8,437 nucleotides of DNA from Acuticoccus sp038745295 (GTDB lineage: Bacteria > Pseudomonadota > Alphaproteobacteria > Rhizobiales > Amorphaceae). The notes beneath the pieces are model-generated. The model was not told the DNA's origin. It was given only the letters and a program-made list of their open reading frames with translations, and made no database searches. The stretch covers positions 1 through 8,437 of the forward strand of contig JBCDLN010000187.1 in the NCBI GenBank assembly GCA_038745295.1, written 5' to 3'. Position 1 is the stretch's first letter. The number at the start of each line of letters is the position of its first letter. A program made the translations under genes and the position numbers. Shown piece by piece: positions 1 through 6,265 of the stretch.

Positions 1-141
1 AACGATCAAGATGAGGCCCAGCACTGTACGCCATAGGCCGCATCGCGCTACTGCGGGGCTCACATATCGCTCTAACGCGCTAAACCTTGGGAGCGGCGGT
101 GGACCGGGCTGCGGCAGGTTTGCAGCCTCGTTTGCCCCCAT
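1..141 (-). CDS. Probable CPBP family intramembrane protease, N-terminal 47 codons (cut by window edge)
   Basis: An ATG at 141-139 opens a frame with no stop down to base 1, so the gene runs off the left edge. The visible part has a Pro-rich start (PQPGPPPLPRF), then LERYVSPAVARCGLWRTVLG, then the start of a hydrophobic stretch (LILIV). An aromatic/Glu/Pro pattern followed by a WR-xx-LG step into the first membrane helix recalls the N-termini of alphaproteobacterial CPBP (Abi-like) glutamic intramembrane proteases. The catalytic EExxxR and H motifs would lie outside the window, so the family is an inference from this short stretch. A GGGAAG ribosome-binding site at 153-148 sits 6 nt upstream of the ATG, and the ATG lies 2 nt after the uvrB stop, which suggests translational coupling. 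I am fairly sure it is coding and less sure of the family. Confidence 0.55.
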   Translation of the reverse strand, partial: MGANEAANLPQPGPPPLPRFSALERYVSPAVARCGLWRTVLGLILIV

Positions 142-143
142 GC

Positions 144-2978
144 TCAACTTCCCGGCCGACCTGTCTTGCGCTTGCGGCGGCCACGCTTTTTCACGTCTGC
201 GGGGTCTTCGTAGGAGCCCACACCCGGTTTGTGGCGCAGCAGCAGGCCGGCCTCATCGGTTTCGGCGCGGCGAGGTTTTTCGGTGCGCTTTACCGTCATC
301 TCATCAAGATTGTTCTTGCGGGCGCGGGTTTTGGGGGGCGCGTCGTCATCCTCGCGGCGGACCCGGCCACGGTCGGTGCCCGGCCCCATTTCACCCAGCG
401 CAGGCTTTTTGGCGCGCGTTTTAAGGTTCGCAGCCGCGTTGAACGCGCGCTCACCGGTATAGCGGCCAGCGCTTTCCTCAACGGCGCTTTGGCGGGCCAT
501 TGGGTCGTCGGAAATGGCGAGCTCGGTTCGTTGGAGACGCTGGATCTCATCGCGCAGACGAGCGGCCTCTTCAAACTCAAGGTTTGTGGCCGCTTCGCGC
601 ATTTGCCGCTCAAGATCTTCCACGGTGACGCGCATGTTGTGGCCGATGCCGATGCTGTCATCAGCGGCACCTTTGTCGACCCGAACATGGTCGCGCTCAT
701 AGACCGATTCCAAAATGTCACCGATGGAGCGCTTCACCGATTCGGGCGTGATCCCGTTTGCCTCGTTGTAAGCAAGCTGCTTGTCGCGCCGGCGGTTGGT
801 TTCCTTGATGGCGCGGTCCATGGAGCCGGTCATCGCATCGGCATAAAGGATCACCCGGCCATCAACGTTCCGCGCTGCCCGGCCGATGGTTTGCACCAGC
901 GATGTTTCGGAGCGCAAGAACCCTTCCTTGTCGGCATCGAGGATGGCCACCAAGCCGCACTCAGGAATGTCGAGCCCTTCGCGGAGGAGGTTGATGCCAA
1001 CCAACACGTCGAACGTGCCAAGTCGCAAATCGCGGATGATTTCGATGCGCTCAATGGTGTCAATGTCAGAGTGCATGTAACGCACCCTGATGCCATTGTC
1101 GTGCAAGTATTCGGTCAGGTCTTCGGCCATCCGCTTTGTCAGCGTTGTGGCAAGGGTGCGGTAGCCCATGTCGGCCACGGTGCGGATTTCGCCCAGTAGA
1201 TCGTCCACCTGGTGCTTGGCAGGGCGGATTTCCACCGGCGGGTCCACCAGCCCCGTCGGCCGGATCACCTGCTCCACAAAGACGCCGCCCGCTTCTTCTA
1301 TCTCCCAGCCTGCGGGCGTTGCGGAAACGGCAACGGTTTGCGGGCGCATGATGTCCCACTCCTCAAAGCGCAGCGGCCGGTTGTCCATGCACGAGGGGAG
1401 GCGGAAGCCATACTCGGCAAGCGTTGCCTTGCGCCGAAAGTCACCCCTGTACATGGCGCCGATTTGCGGCACGGTCACATGGCTTTCATCGAGAAAGACG
1501 ATGGCATTATCGGGTAAGTATTCAAACAGGGTGGGGGGTGGCTCGCCCGGTTTCCGCCCGGTCAAGTAGCGCGAATAGTTCTCAATCCCGGCGCAAGAGC
1601 CCGTTGCCTCCAGCATTTCAAGATCAAACTGCGTGCGCTGCTCTAAACGTTGCGCTTCCAGGAGCCGCCCGGCGTTGTTGAGCTCTTTGAGGCGGTGGCG
1701 CAGCTCTTCCTTGATGGAGCGCATCGCTTGCTGAAGCGTTGGCCTTGGCGTCACGTAGTGTGAGTTGGCGTAGACTTTGACGAACTCCATCTCACCCTGG
1801 CGTTTGCCGGTGAGCGGGTCGAATTCGGTGATGGACTCCACCTCATCGCCAAAGAGGGAGACCCGCCAGGCGCGGTCTTCATAGTGCGCCGGAAAGATCT
1901 CCACAGTATCGCCGCGCACCCTGAATGTGCCACGAATGAAGTTGGCGTCGGAGCGCTTATATTGAAGTGCCACCAGGTCGGCCAGCAATTGGCGCTGGTC
2001 CAACTGCTCGCCCACTTCAATGGAAAACGTCATCGCCGTGTAGGTTTCGACTGAACCAATACCATAGATGCATGAAACGGAGGCGACGATCACAACATCG
2101 TCCCGCTCCAACAGTGCGCGGGTGGCAGAGTGGCGCATCCGGTCGATCTGTTCGTTGATGGACGATTCCTTTTCGATATAGGTGTCGGTTCGCGGCACGT
2201 ACGCTTCGGGTTGATAATAGTCGTAGTATGAAACAAAGTATTCGACGGCGTTATTGGGAAAGAAGGATTTGAACTCGCCATAAAGCTGTGCGGCGAGGGT
2301 TTTGTTGGGTGCCAATATAAGGGCAGGGCGCTGGGTGCGCTCAATCACCTGCGCCATCGTGTAGGTTTTGCCCGACCCGGTGACGCCGAGGAGCACCTGG
2401 CACCTGTCGCCATCGCCAAGACCGTTGACCAGCTCCTTAATGGCTTCGGGCTGGTCACCCTTGGGTTCATAGTCTGAGGCGAGGGAGAGCGTGACACCGC
2501 CTTCAGACTTTTCCGGTCGCGACGGGCGGTGGGGCTGCCAGTTGCCGGCCTGAAACTCGGGCCGGCCCGCTTGGATCAGCTCTTCGAGTGCGGCGACGGT
2601 GGCCGTGGCGCCTGACGGGGTGAGGGCTTCGGCTTCTTCGAGCGCCATATCGAGGCCGGCCACAGGATTAAGGCCAGCGCCTGCCCGCTCGCGCGCGCTG
2701 GCTTTGCCCCCCATCGACGTGCCGCGGGCCGTGCGCCCTGCGGCAGTATTGCCTTTCGCGCGGCTCTTTTGGGTTTTGGACGCCACAGCCTCTTTGGAGG
2801 TTGCCGCGGCTTTGGGTGTTTTAGCCGCTTTCGGCGGTGCGGACCCAGTGGCGGGGGACGCGCTAGGCGCTTTGCGCGCCTCGTCCGCCACCTCTCCGGC
2901 GAAGTCACTAATGAGTGTGTCTTTGGCGCTGGTGCGCCGTTTTTCGGATCGCTTGGCCATATCACCGGTATGGCCCAT
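144..2978 (-). CDS. uvrB: UvrABC excinuclease subunit B
   Basis: UvrB takes damaged DNA from UvrA, verifies the lesion with its helicase-like core and positions UvrC for incision in cytoplasmic nucleotide excision repair. The protein is 944 residues; E. coli UvrB is about 670. Walker A GVTGSGKT is at 198-205, the lesion-probing beta-hairpin region YYDYYQPEAYVP at 251-262, the Walker B-like DESH at 497-500, helicase motif VI QTIGRAARN at 696-704, and the C-terminal UVR coiled coil that contacts UvrC at about 786-817. The extra length is an Ala/Lys-rich N-terminal extension (about 1-160) and a basic tail (about 818-944). I recall similar extensions, including a GLNPVAGLD segment, in alphaproteobacterial UvrB. 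The first ATG is chosen because GAAGGG lies 5 nt upstream; the ATG at 2960 is an alternative. It starts 34 nt after the Cys-rich gene. I see no GTTC-N7-GTTC LexA box upstream. Confidence 0.97.
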   Translation of the reverse strand: MGHTGDMAKRSEKRRTSAKDTLISDFAGEVADEARKAPSASPATGSAPPKAAKTPKAAATSKEAVASKTQKSRAKGNTAAGRTARGTSMGGKASARERAGAGLNPVAGLDMALEEAEALTPSGATATVAALEELIQAGRPEFQAGNWQPHRPSRPEKSEGGVTLSLASDYEPKGDQPEAIKELVNGLGDGDRCQVLLGVTGSGKTYTMAQVIERTQRPALILAPNKTLAAQLYGEFKSFFPNNAVEYFVSYYDYYQPEAYVPRTDTYIEKESSINEQIDRMRHSATRALLERDDVVIVASVSCIYGIGSVETYTAMTFSIEVGEQLDQRQLLADLVALQYKRSDANFIRGTFRVRGDTVEIFPAHYEDRAWRVSLFGDEVESITEFDPLTGKRQGEMEFVKVYANSHYVTPRPTLQQAMRSIKEELRHRLKELNNAGRLLEAQRLEQRTQFDLEMLEATGSCAGIENYSRYLTGRKPGEPPPTLFEYLPDNAIVFLDESHVTVPQIGAMYRGDFRRKATLAEYGFRLPSCMDNRPLRFEEWDIMRPQTVAVSATPAGWEIEEAGGVFVEQVIRPTGLVDPPVEIRPAKHQVDDLLGEIRTVADMGYRTLATTLTKRMAEDLTEYLHDNGIRVRYMHSDIDTIERIEIIRDLRLGTFDVLVGINLLREGLDIPECGLVAILDADKEGFLRSETSLVQTIGRAARNVDGRVILYADAMTGSMDRAIKETNRRRDKQLAYNEANGITPESVKRSIGDILESVYERDHVRVDKGAADDSIGIGHNMRVTVEDLERQMREAATNLEFEEAARLRDEIQRLQRTELAISDDPMARQSAVEESAGRYTGERAFNAAANLKTRAKKPALGEMGPGTDRGRVRREDDDAPPKTRARKNNLDEMTVKRTEKPRRAETDEAGLLLRHKPGVGSYEDPADVKKRGRRKRKTGRPGS

Positions 2979-2983
2979 GTCGG

Positions 2984-2989
2984 CCCTTC
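2984..2989 (-). promoter_or_regulatory. Ribosome-binding site of uvrB
   Basis: GAAGGG on the minus strand lies 5 nt before the ATG at 2978-2976. It supports that ATG over the in-frame ATG six codons later (2960-2958), before which only a poorly spaced GGTG is visible. Confidence 0.6.
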
Positions 2990-3012
2990 AGGGAAGGGTG
3001 CGCGGCGTCCTG

Positions 3013-3354
3013 TCAGCAGCCCGCGTTGGCCATACAGCGGCGGAAGGGGGGGCGGTTCACCACATAGTTGCGCGCACAGCGGTTGTACTGGGTTTGGCAG
3101 TAGTTTCGCCGAGCCCGCCGCGGCCGGCAGCCTCTGTTGCGCACACATTGGCTGTAGCCGGGACTGCGCCCGTGGCGGCCGCGGCAGAAGGACCGCACAT
3201 TGCTGCAGTTTTGCACATCAATCACGCCGGATGAGATGGGTGGTGCTGTCGGCACGGCAATGGGCGATGTGGCGAAAGCTGGGCCGGATGACACCACCAT
3301 GGCAAAGACCAGCGCCAGTGCACTGATGAGCCGAGCGGCCTGCGGATTGAGCAT
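3013..3354 (-). CDS. Small secreted Cys/Arg-rich protein, two-unit repeat, unknown function
   Basis: I do not recognise a family. The 113-residue product begins with a signal peptide: a short basic start, a hydrophobic core ISALALVFAMVV at about 10-21, and an AFA|TS cleavage site after residue 28. A Pro/Ser/Thr-rich linker follows, then a domain with cysteines at 50, 57, 70, 76, 86, 93, 107 and 113. These fall into two units of the form C-x6-C-x12/13-C-x5-C, suggesting internal duplication and nested disulfides in each unit. From Cys50 to the end there are 16 Arg, no Lys and no Asp or Glu, so the mature protein is strongly basic. An exported, disulfide-stapled periplasmic or extracellular protein is the inference. 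The ATG at 3354 is chosen over longer in-frame starts because it precedes the signal peptide and has AGGGGGA (3367-3361) 6 nt upstream. It lies between the DUF1624 gene and uvrB. Confidence 0.82.
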   Translation of the reverse strand: MLNPQAARLISALALVFAMVVSSGPAFATSPIAVPTAPPISSGVIDVQNCSNVRSFCRGRHGRSPGYSQCVRNRGCRPRRARRNYCQTQYNRCARNYVVNRPPFRRCMANAGC

Positions 3355-3360
3355 GAACGT

Positions 3361-3367
3361 TCCCCCT
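3361..3367 (-). promoter_or_regulatory. Ribosome-binding site of the Cys-rich gene
   Basis: AGGGGGA on the minus strand ends 6 nt before the ATG at 3354-3352. It is a strong site and decides the start of the 113-residue protein against upstream in-frame starts that would place about 86 residues, with no signal-like beginning, before the hydrophobic core. Confidence 0.6.
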
Positions 3368-3386
3368 GTTGTTTCTATGGAGAATA

Positions 3387-4145
3387 TCATCCTGCCGCGC
3401 CGATGACTATGGGGCCACTTGTCCACCACAAAAATACCAACAAAAAACCGAATAAAATGGGCTGGTGGAGGAGATATATTGCCAAACTGTTGCGGCCTGC
3501 TGCTGCAATAACGCGCACGGCGAGCCCAGTGTCCACAGGTCCGCTGGGCCGCGCGATCGCTTGGGGCAACTTGAGGGCGAACGCAACGCCAAGAAGCGTC
3601 GCACCGAGCCATGGGAAAATCGGTTCATAGTCAAAGGTGAAGGGGCGGACCGGCGACAACCCAAGGGGATAAAACGCCGGATGCGCAAACAGATTGCTGG
3701 TTGCAACGGCCGGCGCTGCGAAAACGACAAGCGCGGCCACCGCGCTGACCCACCATGGCATTTTTAAAAATGGCAAAGCTAAAACGCTAAAGGCGGCGAT
3801 GGCGTGAAGTATTCCAAAGTATATGGGCGCTGGCATTGCCGCGACGGTTGCTGCCGTAACAAGGAGGGCGCAGCCGCCAACGACGAGAAAGCGCTTCCCA
3901 AAGGCACGCCACCGCACACCGCCCTTGTGCGCAGCCACAAGACTGATACCCACAAGAAACAAAAACGTGCTGGCGATCGCGGCCGCAAACGTGCGCCAAG
4001 CCGGGTCGAAGGCCACGTTCCAATCCACCAGCCCGAAAAAGCTGAGGTCGAAGGCGCCGTGGTAAACGATCATCGCGCAGATGGCGCCGCCCCGGGCCAG
4101 GTCGAGCCACAGCGTTCGCTGCGCAGGCAGCGCTAGTATCGCCAC
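3387..4145 (-). CDS. DUF1624 / heparan-alpha-glucosaminide N-acetyltransferase-like membrane protein
   Basis: This is a 252-residue, mostly hydrophobic protein with about seven predicted membrane segments. The N-terminal LDLARGGAICAMIVYHG (14-30) is the hallmark of the DUF1624 family, related to lysosomal HGSNAT and wider membrane acyltransferases. FGILHAIAAF (110-119), FPWLG (177-181) and YLLHQPILFG (224-233) also fit, and His29, His114 and His227 are candidate functional residues. Family members are thought to transfer acyl groups across the membrane to sugars; the bacterial substrate is generally unknown. The start is a GTG at 4145-4143, overlapping the end of the LysR gene by 13 nt, with AAGG-CGGAG just upstream. 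The next Met (residue 25) would remove the hallmark motif. The overlap implies co-expression with the LysR regulator. Confidence 0.85.
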   Translation of the reverse strand: MAILALPAQRTLWLDLARGGAICAMIVYHGAFDLSFFGLVDWNVAFDPAWRTFAAAIASTFLFLVGISLVAAHKGGVRWRAFGKRFLVVGGCALLVTAATVAAMPAPIYFGILHAIAAFSVLALPFLKMPWWVSAVAALVVFAAPAVATSNLFAHPAFYPLGLSPVRPFTFDYEPIFPWLGATLLGVAFALKLPQAIARPSGPVDTGLAVRVIAAAGRNSLAIYLLHQPILFGFLLVFLWWTSGPIVIGAAG

Positions 4146-5023
4146 GTCTCCGCCTTGGCGAGGACAAAGTCGCGGAACGCGCGAACTCTAGCTGTGTTGC
4201 GCATTTCGGAGGCGTAGACAAAGTAGAGATTGTAGCTGGGCGGGTCGCCCGCCACGTCGAGCCTGATCAGGCGATCATCGCCATCGACCACGAAATCGGG
4301 CAGCACGCCGATCCCCGCGCCGCCGGCAATGGCGGTGCGCATCGCCAGCATGTTGTTGACACACAGCACAGATTGGCGGGGCGCGGCGTCGTCAAGGCCG
4401 GCCGTTTCCAGCCAGTTCAGCTCCCTTAAGTAGGTGGGCGGGTTCGGCCCAAAGGTGACGATCCGGTGGCTGCTCAGATCGTCGAGCGAGCGTGGTGCGC
4501 CAAACTTTTCCAAGTATTCCAGTGCCGCATAGACATGGAAGTGCACGGTGAAAAGCCGGCGCTGTACCAAATCGGGCTGCACGGGTTGGCGCCACCTGAT
4601 GGCAATGTCGGCCTCCCGCATGGCGATGTCGAGTTCGTTGTCGTTGAAGATCAGCTCCAGCTGGACATCTGGATAAAGGTCCAAAAAGTCACGAATGCGG
4701 GCGCATAGCCACGACGAGCCAAGGCCGATGGTGGTGGTGACCCTCAACAGCCCGCGCGGCCGGTCGCGCAAATCAACCAAATCGCCGGCAACGCTTTGGA
4801 GCTCTTGGGCGATGCTCTTGGTGGTCTCAAACAGCTTCTCGCCCTGCTCGGTCAGAAGCAGCCCACGGGCATGGCGGTGAAACAGGCTCACACCAATTTG
4901 CATCTCAAGGGCGTGCACCTGCCGGCTGACGGCCGACTGACTGATGCCGAGCTCCTCCCCGGCGTGGGTGAAGCTGCCCTTTTGTGCGGCGGCGTGAAAC
5001 ACCCGCAGCTTGTCCCAATCCAT
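4133..5023 (-). CDS. lsrB: LysR-type regulator of the LsrB/VtlR type
   Basis: The 296-residue cytoplasmic regulator has an N-terminal winged helix-turn-helix (about 2-61; MDWDKLRVFHAAAQKGSFTH, then GISQSAVSRQVHALE) and a LysR substrate-binding domain (about 90-290). The MDWDKLRVFHA start, LFHRHARGLLLTEQGE and the RVTTTIGLGSSWL segment resemble S. meliloti LsrB and Brucella/Agrobacterium VtlR, which act in redox, envelope and host-interaction control. Position next to trxB supports this. Redox-active cysteines have been reported for LsrB; here I see only Cys107 and Cys221. The ATG at 5023 is chosen because it gives the family start and has GGAG (5034-5031) 7 nt upstream; a frame 18 codons longer exists. 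The 263-nt upstream gap holds a perfect inverted repeat that could serve autoregulation. The ligand is unknown. LysR identity is certain; LsrB orthology is likely. Confidence 0.9.
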   Translation of the reverse strand: MDWDKLRVFHAAAQKGSFTHAGEELGISQSAVSRQVHALEMQIGVSLFHRHARGLLLTEQGEKLFETTKSIAQELQSVAGDLVDLRDRPRGLLRVTTTIGLGSSWLCARIRDFLDLYPDVQLELIFNDNELDIAMREADIAIRWRQPVQPDLVQRRLFTVHFHVYAALEYLEKFGAPRSLDDLSSHRIVTFGPNPPTYLRELNWLETAGLDDAAPRQSVLCVNNMLAMRTAIAGGAGIGVLPDFVVDGDDRLIRLDVAGDPPSYNLYFVYASEMRNTARVRAFRDFVLAKAETWRY

Positions 5024-5030
5024 CAGCTCA

Positions 5031-5034
5031 CTCC
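5031..5034 (-). promoter_or_regulatory. Ribosome-binding site of the lsrB-like gene
   Basis: GGAG on the minus strand lies 7 nt before the ATG at 5023-5021. It supports the start that gives the family-typical MDWDKLRVFH terminus, rather than the upstream in-frame start at 5077. Confidence 0.55.
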
Positions 5035-5058
5035 GTTGGGGCCCGGCACGCCATGCGA

Positions 5059-5076
5059 TGCCAGGGCAAACTGGCA
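5059..5076. repeat. Perfect inverted repeat in the lsrB leader, candidate operator or hairpin
   Basis: TGCCAG-GGCAAA-CTGGCA has 6-bp arms that are exactly complementary around a 6-nt centre. It ends 36 nt before the lsrB-like ATG. It could be a regulator-binding site, since LysR proteins often bind imperfect dyads and control themselves, or a small hairpin in the leader mRNA. It does not contain a clear T-N11-A LysR core, so its owner is open. Confidence 0.4.
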
Positions 5077-5182
5077 ACGTTAAGTGTCGCGACCTTGATC
5101 AACTCAGCCCGTGTCGCGCCTGTGATCGGGGTGCGCAAGACCCGAGTGGCTGGCCTTCAGCGCGCAGGCCCCTCACCATGCC

Positions 5183-5205
5183 GCAGCGTGGCCATGGCCC
5201 GCTGC
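5183..5205. repeat. Nested palindrome in the trxB-lsrB gap
   Basis: GCAGCG at 5183-5188 is complementary to CGCTGC at 5200-5205, and between them lies a 10-bp perfect palindrome GGCCATGGCC (5190-5199). As RNA it could fold into a GC-rich hairpin, but no U-run follows on either strand, so it is not a classical terminator. A protein-binding site or chance in GC-rich DNA are alternatives. Confidence 0.3.
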
Positions 5206-5286
5206 CGCACGCGCCGCTGTCCGTTTACTAGCAGCCCTGAGGCCAACGGTCCGAGAGGGCCGGCACAACCGCGCTCACATTTGATG

Positions 5287-6255
5287 TCAAGCTGCGACAG
5301 GGGTGGCGGTGCGGGCCTGCGCGGACAAAAAGCGCTCAGCTTCGAGGGCCGCCATGCAGCCCATGCCCGCGGCCGTGACAGCTTGGCGGTAGATATCGTC
5401 CGTCACATCCCCGGCGGCAAAAACGCCCTCAATGCTGGTGACTGTGCTGTCCGGTTCAGTCCACACATAGCCATTGGGACGCATCTTCAGCTGATCGTGA
5501 ACCAACTCCGTGGACGGCGCGTGGCCGATGGCAATGAAAATCCCATCAACGCCAATGTCGCGCTCTTGTCCTATGCGTGTGTCTTTGAGCCGGGCCCCCG
5601 TGACCGCCTTGGGTATGCCACCGCCTAACACTTCGGCGAGCTCGGCATGCCAGATCACCTCCACCTTCTCATGGGCAAAAAGGCGTTCCTGCAAAATCCG
5701 CTCGGCCCGCAACTCGCCCCGGCGGTGGATAAGCGTCACCTTGGACGCGTGGTTGGTGAGGTAGAGCGCCTCTTCGACGGCGGTGTTGCCGCCGCCCACA
5801 ACAAGCACCTCTTTGCCGCGGTAAAAAAAGCCGTCGCAGGTGGCGCACGCTGACACGCCAAAGCCTTTAAATGCCTCCTCTGAGGGGAGGCCAAGCCAGC
5901 GGGCCTGCGCGCCTGTCGCGATGACGAGTGCATCGGCAACATACGTGGTTCCACCGTCGCCCTTCAGCACGAAAGGTCTCTGGGACAGATCGGCGGACAC
6001 CAGATGGTCAAACAGCATTTTCGTGCCCACGTGCTCGGCCTGAGCGCGCATTTGTTCCATGAGCCATGGCCCCTGGATCACGTCGGCAAAGCCTGGATAG
6101 TTTTCCACATCGGTGGTGATGGTCATCTGGCCGCCGGGTTGGATGCCGCTGACAAGAACCGGCTCCAACATGGCCCGCGCGGCATAGATGGCCGCGGTGT
6201 ACCCGGCGGGCCCTGAGCCAATAATCAAAAGCTTCGTCTTGATGGTGTCTGGCAA
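5287..6255 (-). CDS. trxB: Thioredoxin-disulfide reductase
   Basis: TrxB is a cytoplasmic FAD enzyme that uses NADPH to reduce thioredoxin, supplying electrons for ribonucleotide reduction and oxidant defence. The 322-residue length is typical of low-molecular-weight TrxB. The FAD-binding GSGPAG is at 13-18, the redox-active CATC pair (Cys137, Cys140) sits in ACATCDGFFYRG, the NADPH-binding GGGNTA is at 154-159 with HRRGELRA following at 177-184, and the second FAD motif GVFAAGDV is at 277-284. The start is a TTG at 6255-6253, chosen because GGAGGG lies 4 nt upstream; a TTG four codons earlier (6267) has no comparable site. It begins 54 nt after the ELM1 family gene and lies 263 nt upstream of the lsrB-like regulator, a pairing also known in rhizobia. 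No missing key residue is seen. Confidence 0.97.
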   Translation of the reverse strand: MPDTIKTKLLIIGSGPAGYTAAIYAARAMLEPVLVSGIQPGGQMTITTDVENYPGFADVIQGPWLMEQMRAQAEHVGTKMLFDHLVSADLSQRPFVLKGDGGTTYVADALVIATGAQARWLGLPSEEAFKGFGVSACATCDGFFYRGKEVLVVGGGNTAVEEALYLTNHASKVTLIHRRGELRAERILQERLFAHEKVEVIWHAELAEVLGGGIPKAVTGARLKDTRIGQERDIGVDGIFIAIGHAPSTELVHDQLKMRPNGYVWTEPDSTVTSIEGVFAAGDVTDDIYRQAVTAAGMGCMAALEAERFLSAQARTATPVAA

Positions 6256-6259
6256 AGCA

Positions 6260-6265
6260 CCCTCC
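6260..6265 (-). promoter_or_regulatory. Ribosome-binding site of trxB, decides a TTG start
   Basis: GGAGGG on the minus strand is followed after 4 nt by TTG at 6255-6253. The earlier in-frame TTG at 6267 overlaps the site itself and could not use it, so the later TTG is the better start, giving the family-typical short N-terminus before KLLIIGSGPAG. Confidence 0.6.

Larger units (their letters stand above)
5024..5286. other. 263-nt intergenic region between trxB and the lsrB-like gene
   Basis: This is the longest non-coding gap in the window and the likely promoter region for the leftward lsrB block. It contains the inverted repeat at 5059-5076, an 8-bp palindrome TTGATCAA at 5095-5102, and a nested palindrome at 5183-5205. 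A perfect TTGACA lies on the minus strand at 5290-5285, overlapping the trxB stop, but no convincing -10 follows at 16-18 nt. I see no rho-independent terminator with a T-run for trxB, so read-through into lsrB is possible. A plus-strand frame crosses the region but has no coding support. Confidence 0.6.

Noticed and set aside
87..1199. Long plus-strand open frame of 370 codons
   Set aside because: It lies antisense to the conserved helicase core and tail of uvrB; in GC-rich DNA such mirror frames are common and its translation shows no domain.
2599..3326. Two overlapping plus-strand frames of 211 and 185 codons
   Set aside because: They are antisense to the UvrB N-terminal extension and the Cys-rich gene, with Ala/Gly-rich compositions explained by the opposite strand.
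3355..3386. GAACGTTC near the Cys-rich start as a LexA site
   Set aside because: The tetramers are adjacent and inverted, not the GTTC-N7-GTTC direct repeat used by alphaproteobacterial LexA.
3013..3612. Longer 199-residue version of the Cys-rich protein
   Set aside because: The extra 86 residues overlap the DUF1624 gene in another frame, and the shorter start has a strong ribosome-binding site directly before a signal peptide.
3759..3772. 14-bp AT palindrome CATTTTTAAAAATG
   Set aside because: It lies inside the DUF1624 coding sequence, where it encodes Phe-Leu-Lys-Met, and shows no association with a gene end or start.
5024..5286. AbcR-like small RNA gene beside the lsrB/vtlR-like regulator
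   Set aside because: VtlR is linked to AbcR sRNAs in some Rhizobiales, so I looked for one, but there is no terminator with a T-run and no CTCCC-type anti-ribosome-binding-site loop in the gap.
5285..5290. Perfect TTGACA -35 element on the minus strand
   Set aside because: No acceptable -10 follows at 16-18 nt and the hexamer overlaps the trxB stop codon, so it was not called as a promoter.
4984..5628. Plus-strand frame of 214 codons crossing the trxB-lsrB gap
   Set aside because: It covers the ends of two well-supported minus-strand genes, has no ribosome-binding site or recognisable domain, and its composition is that of non-coding GC-rich DNA.
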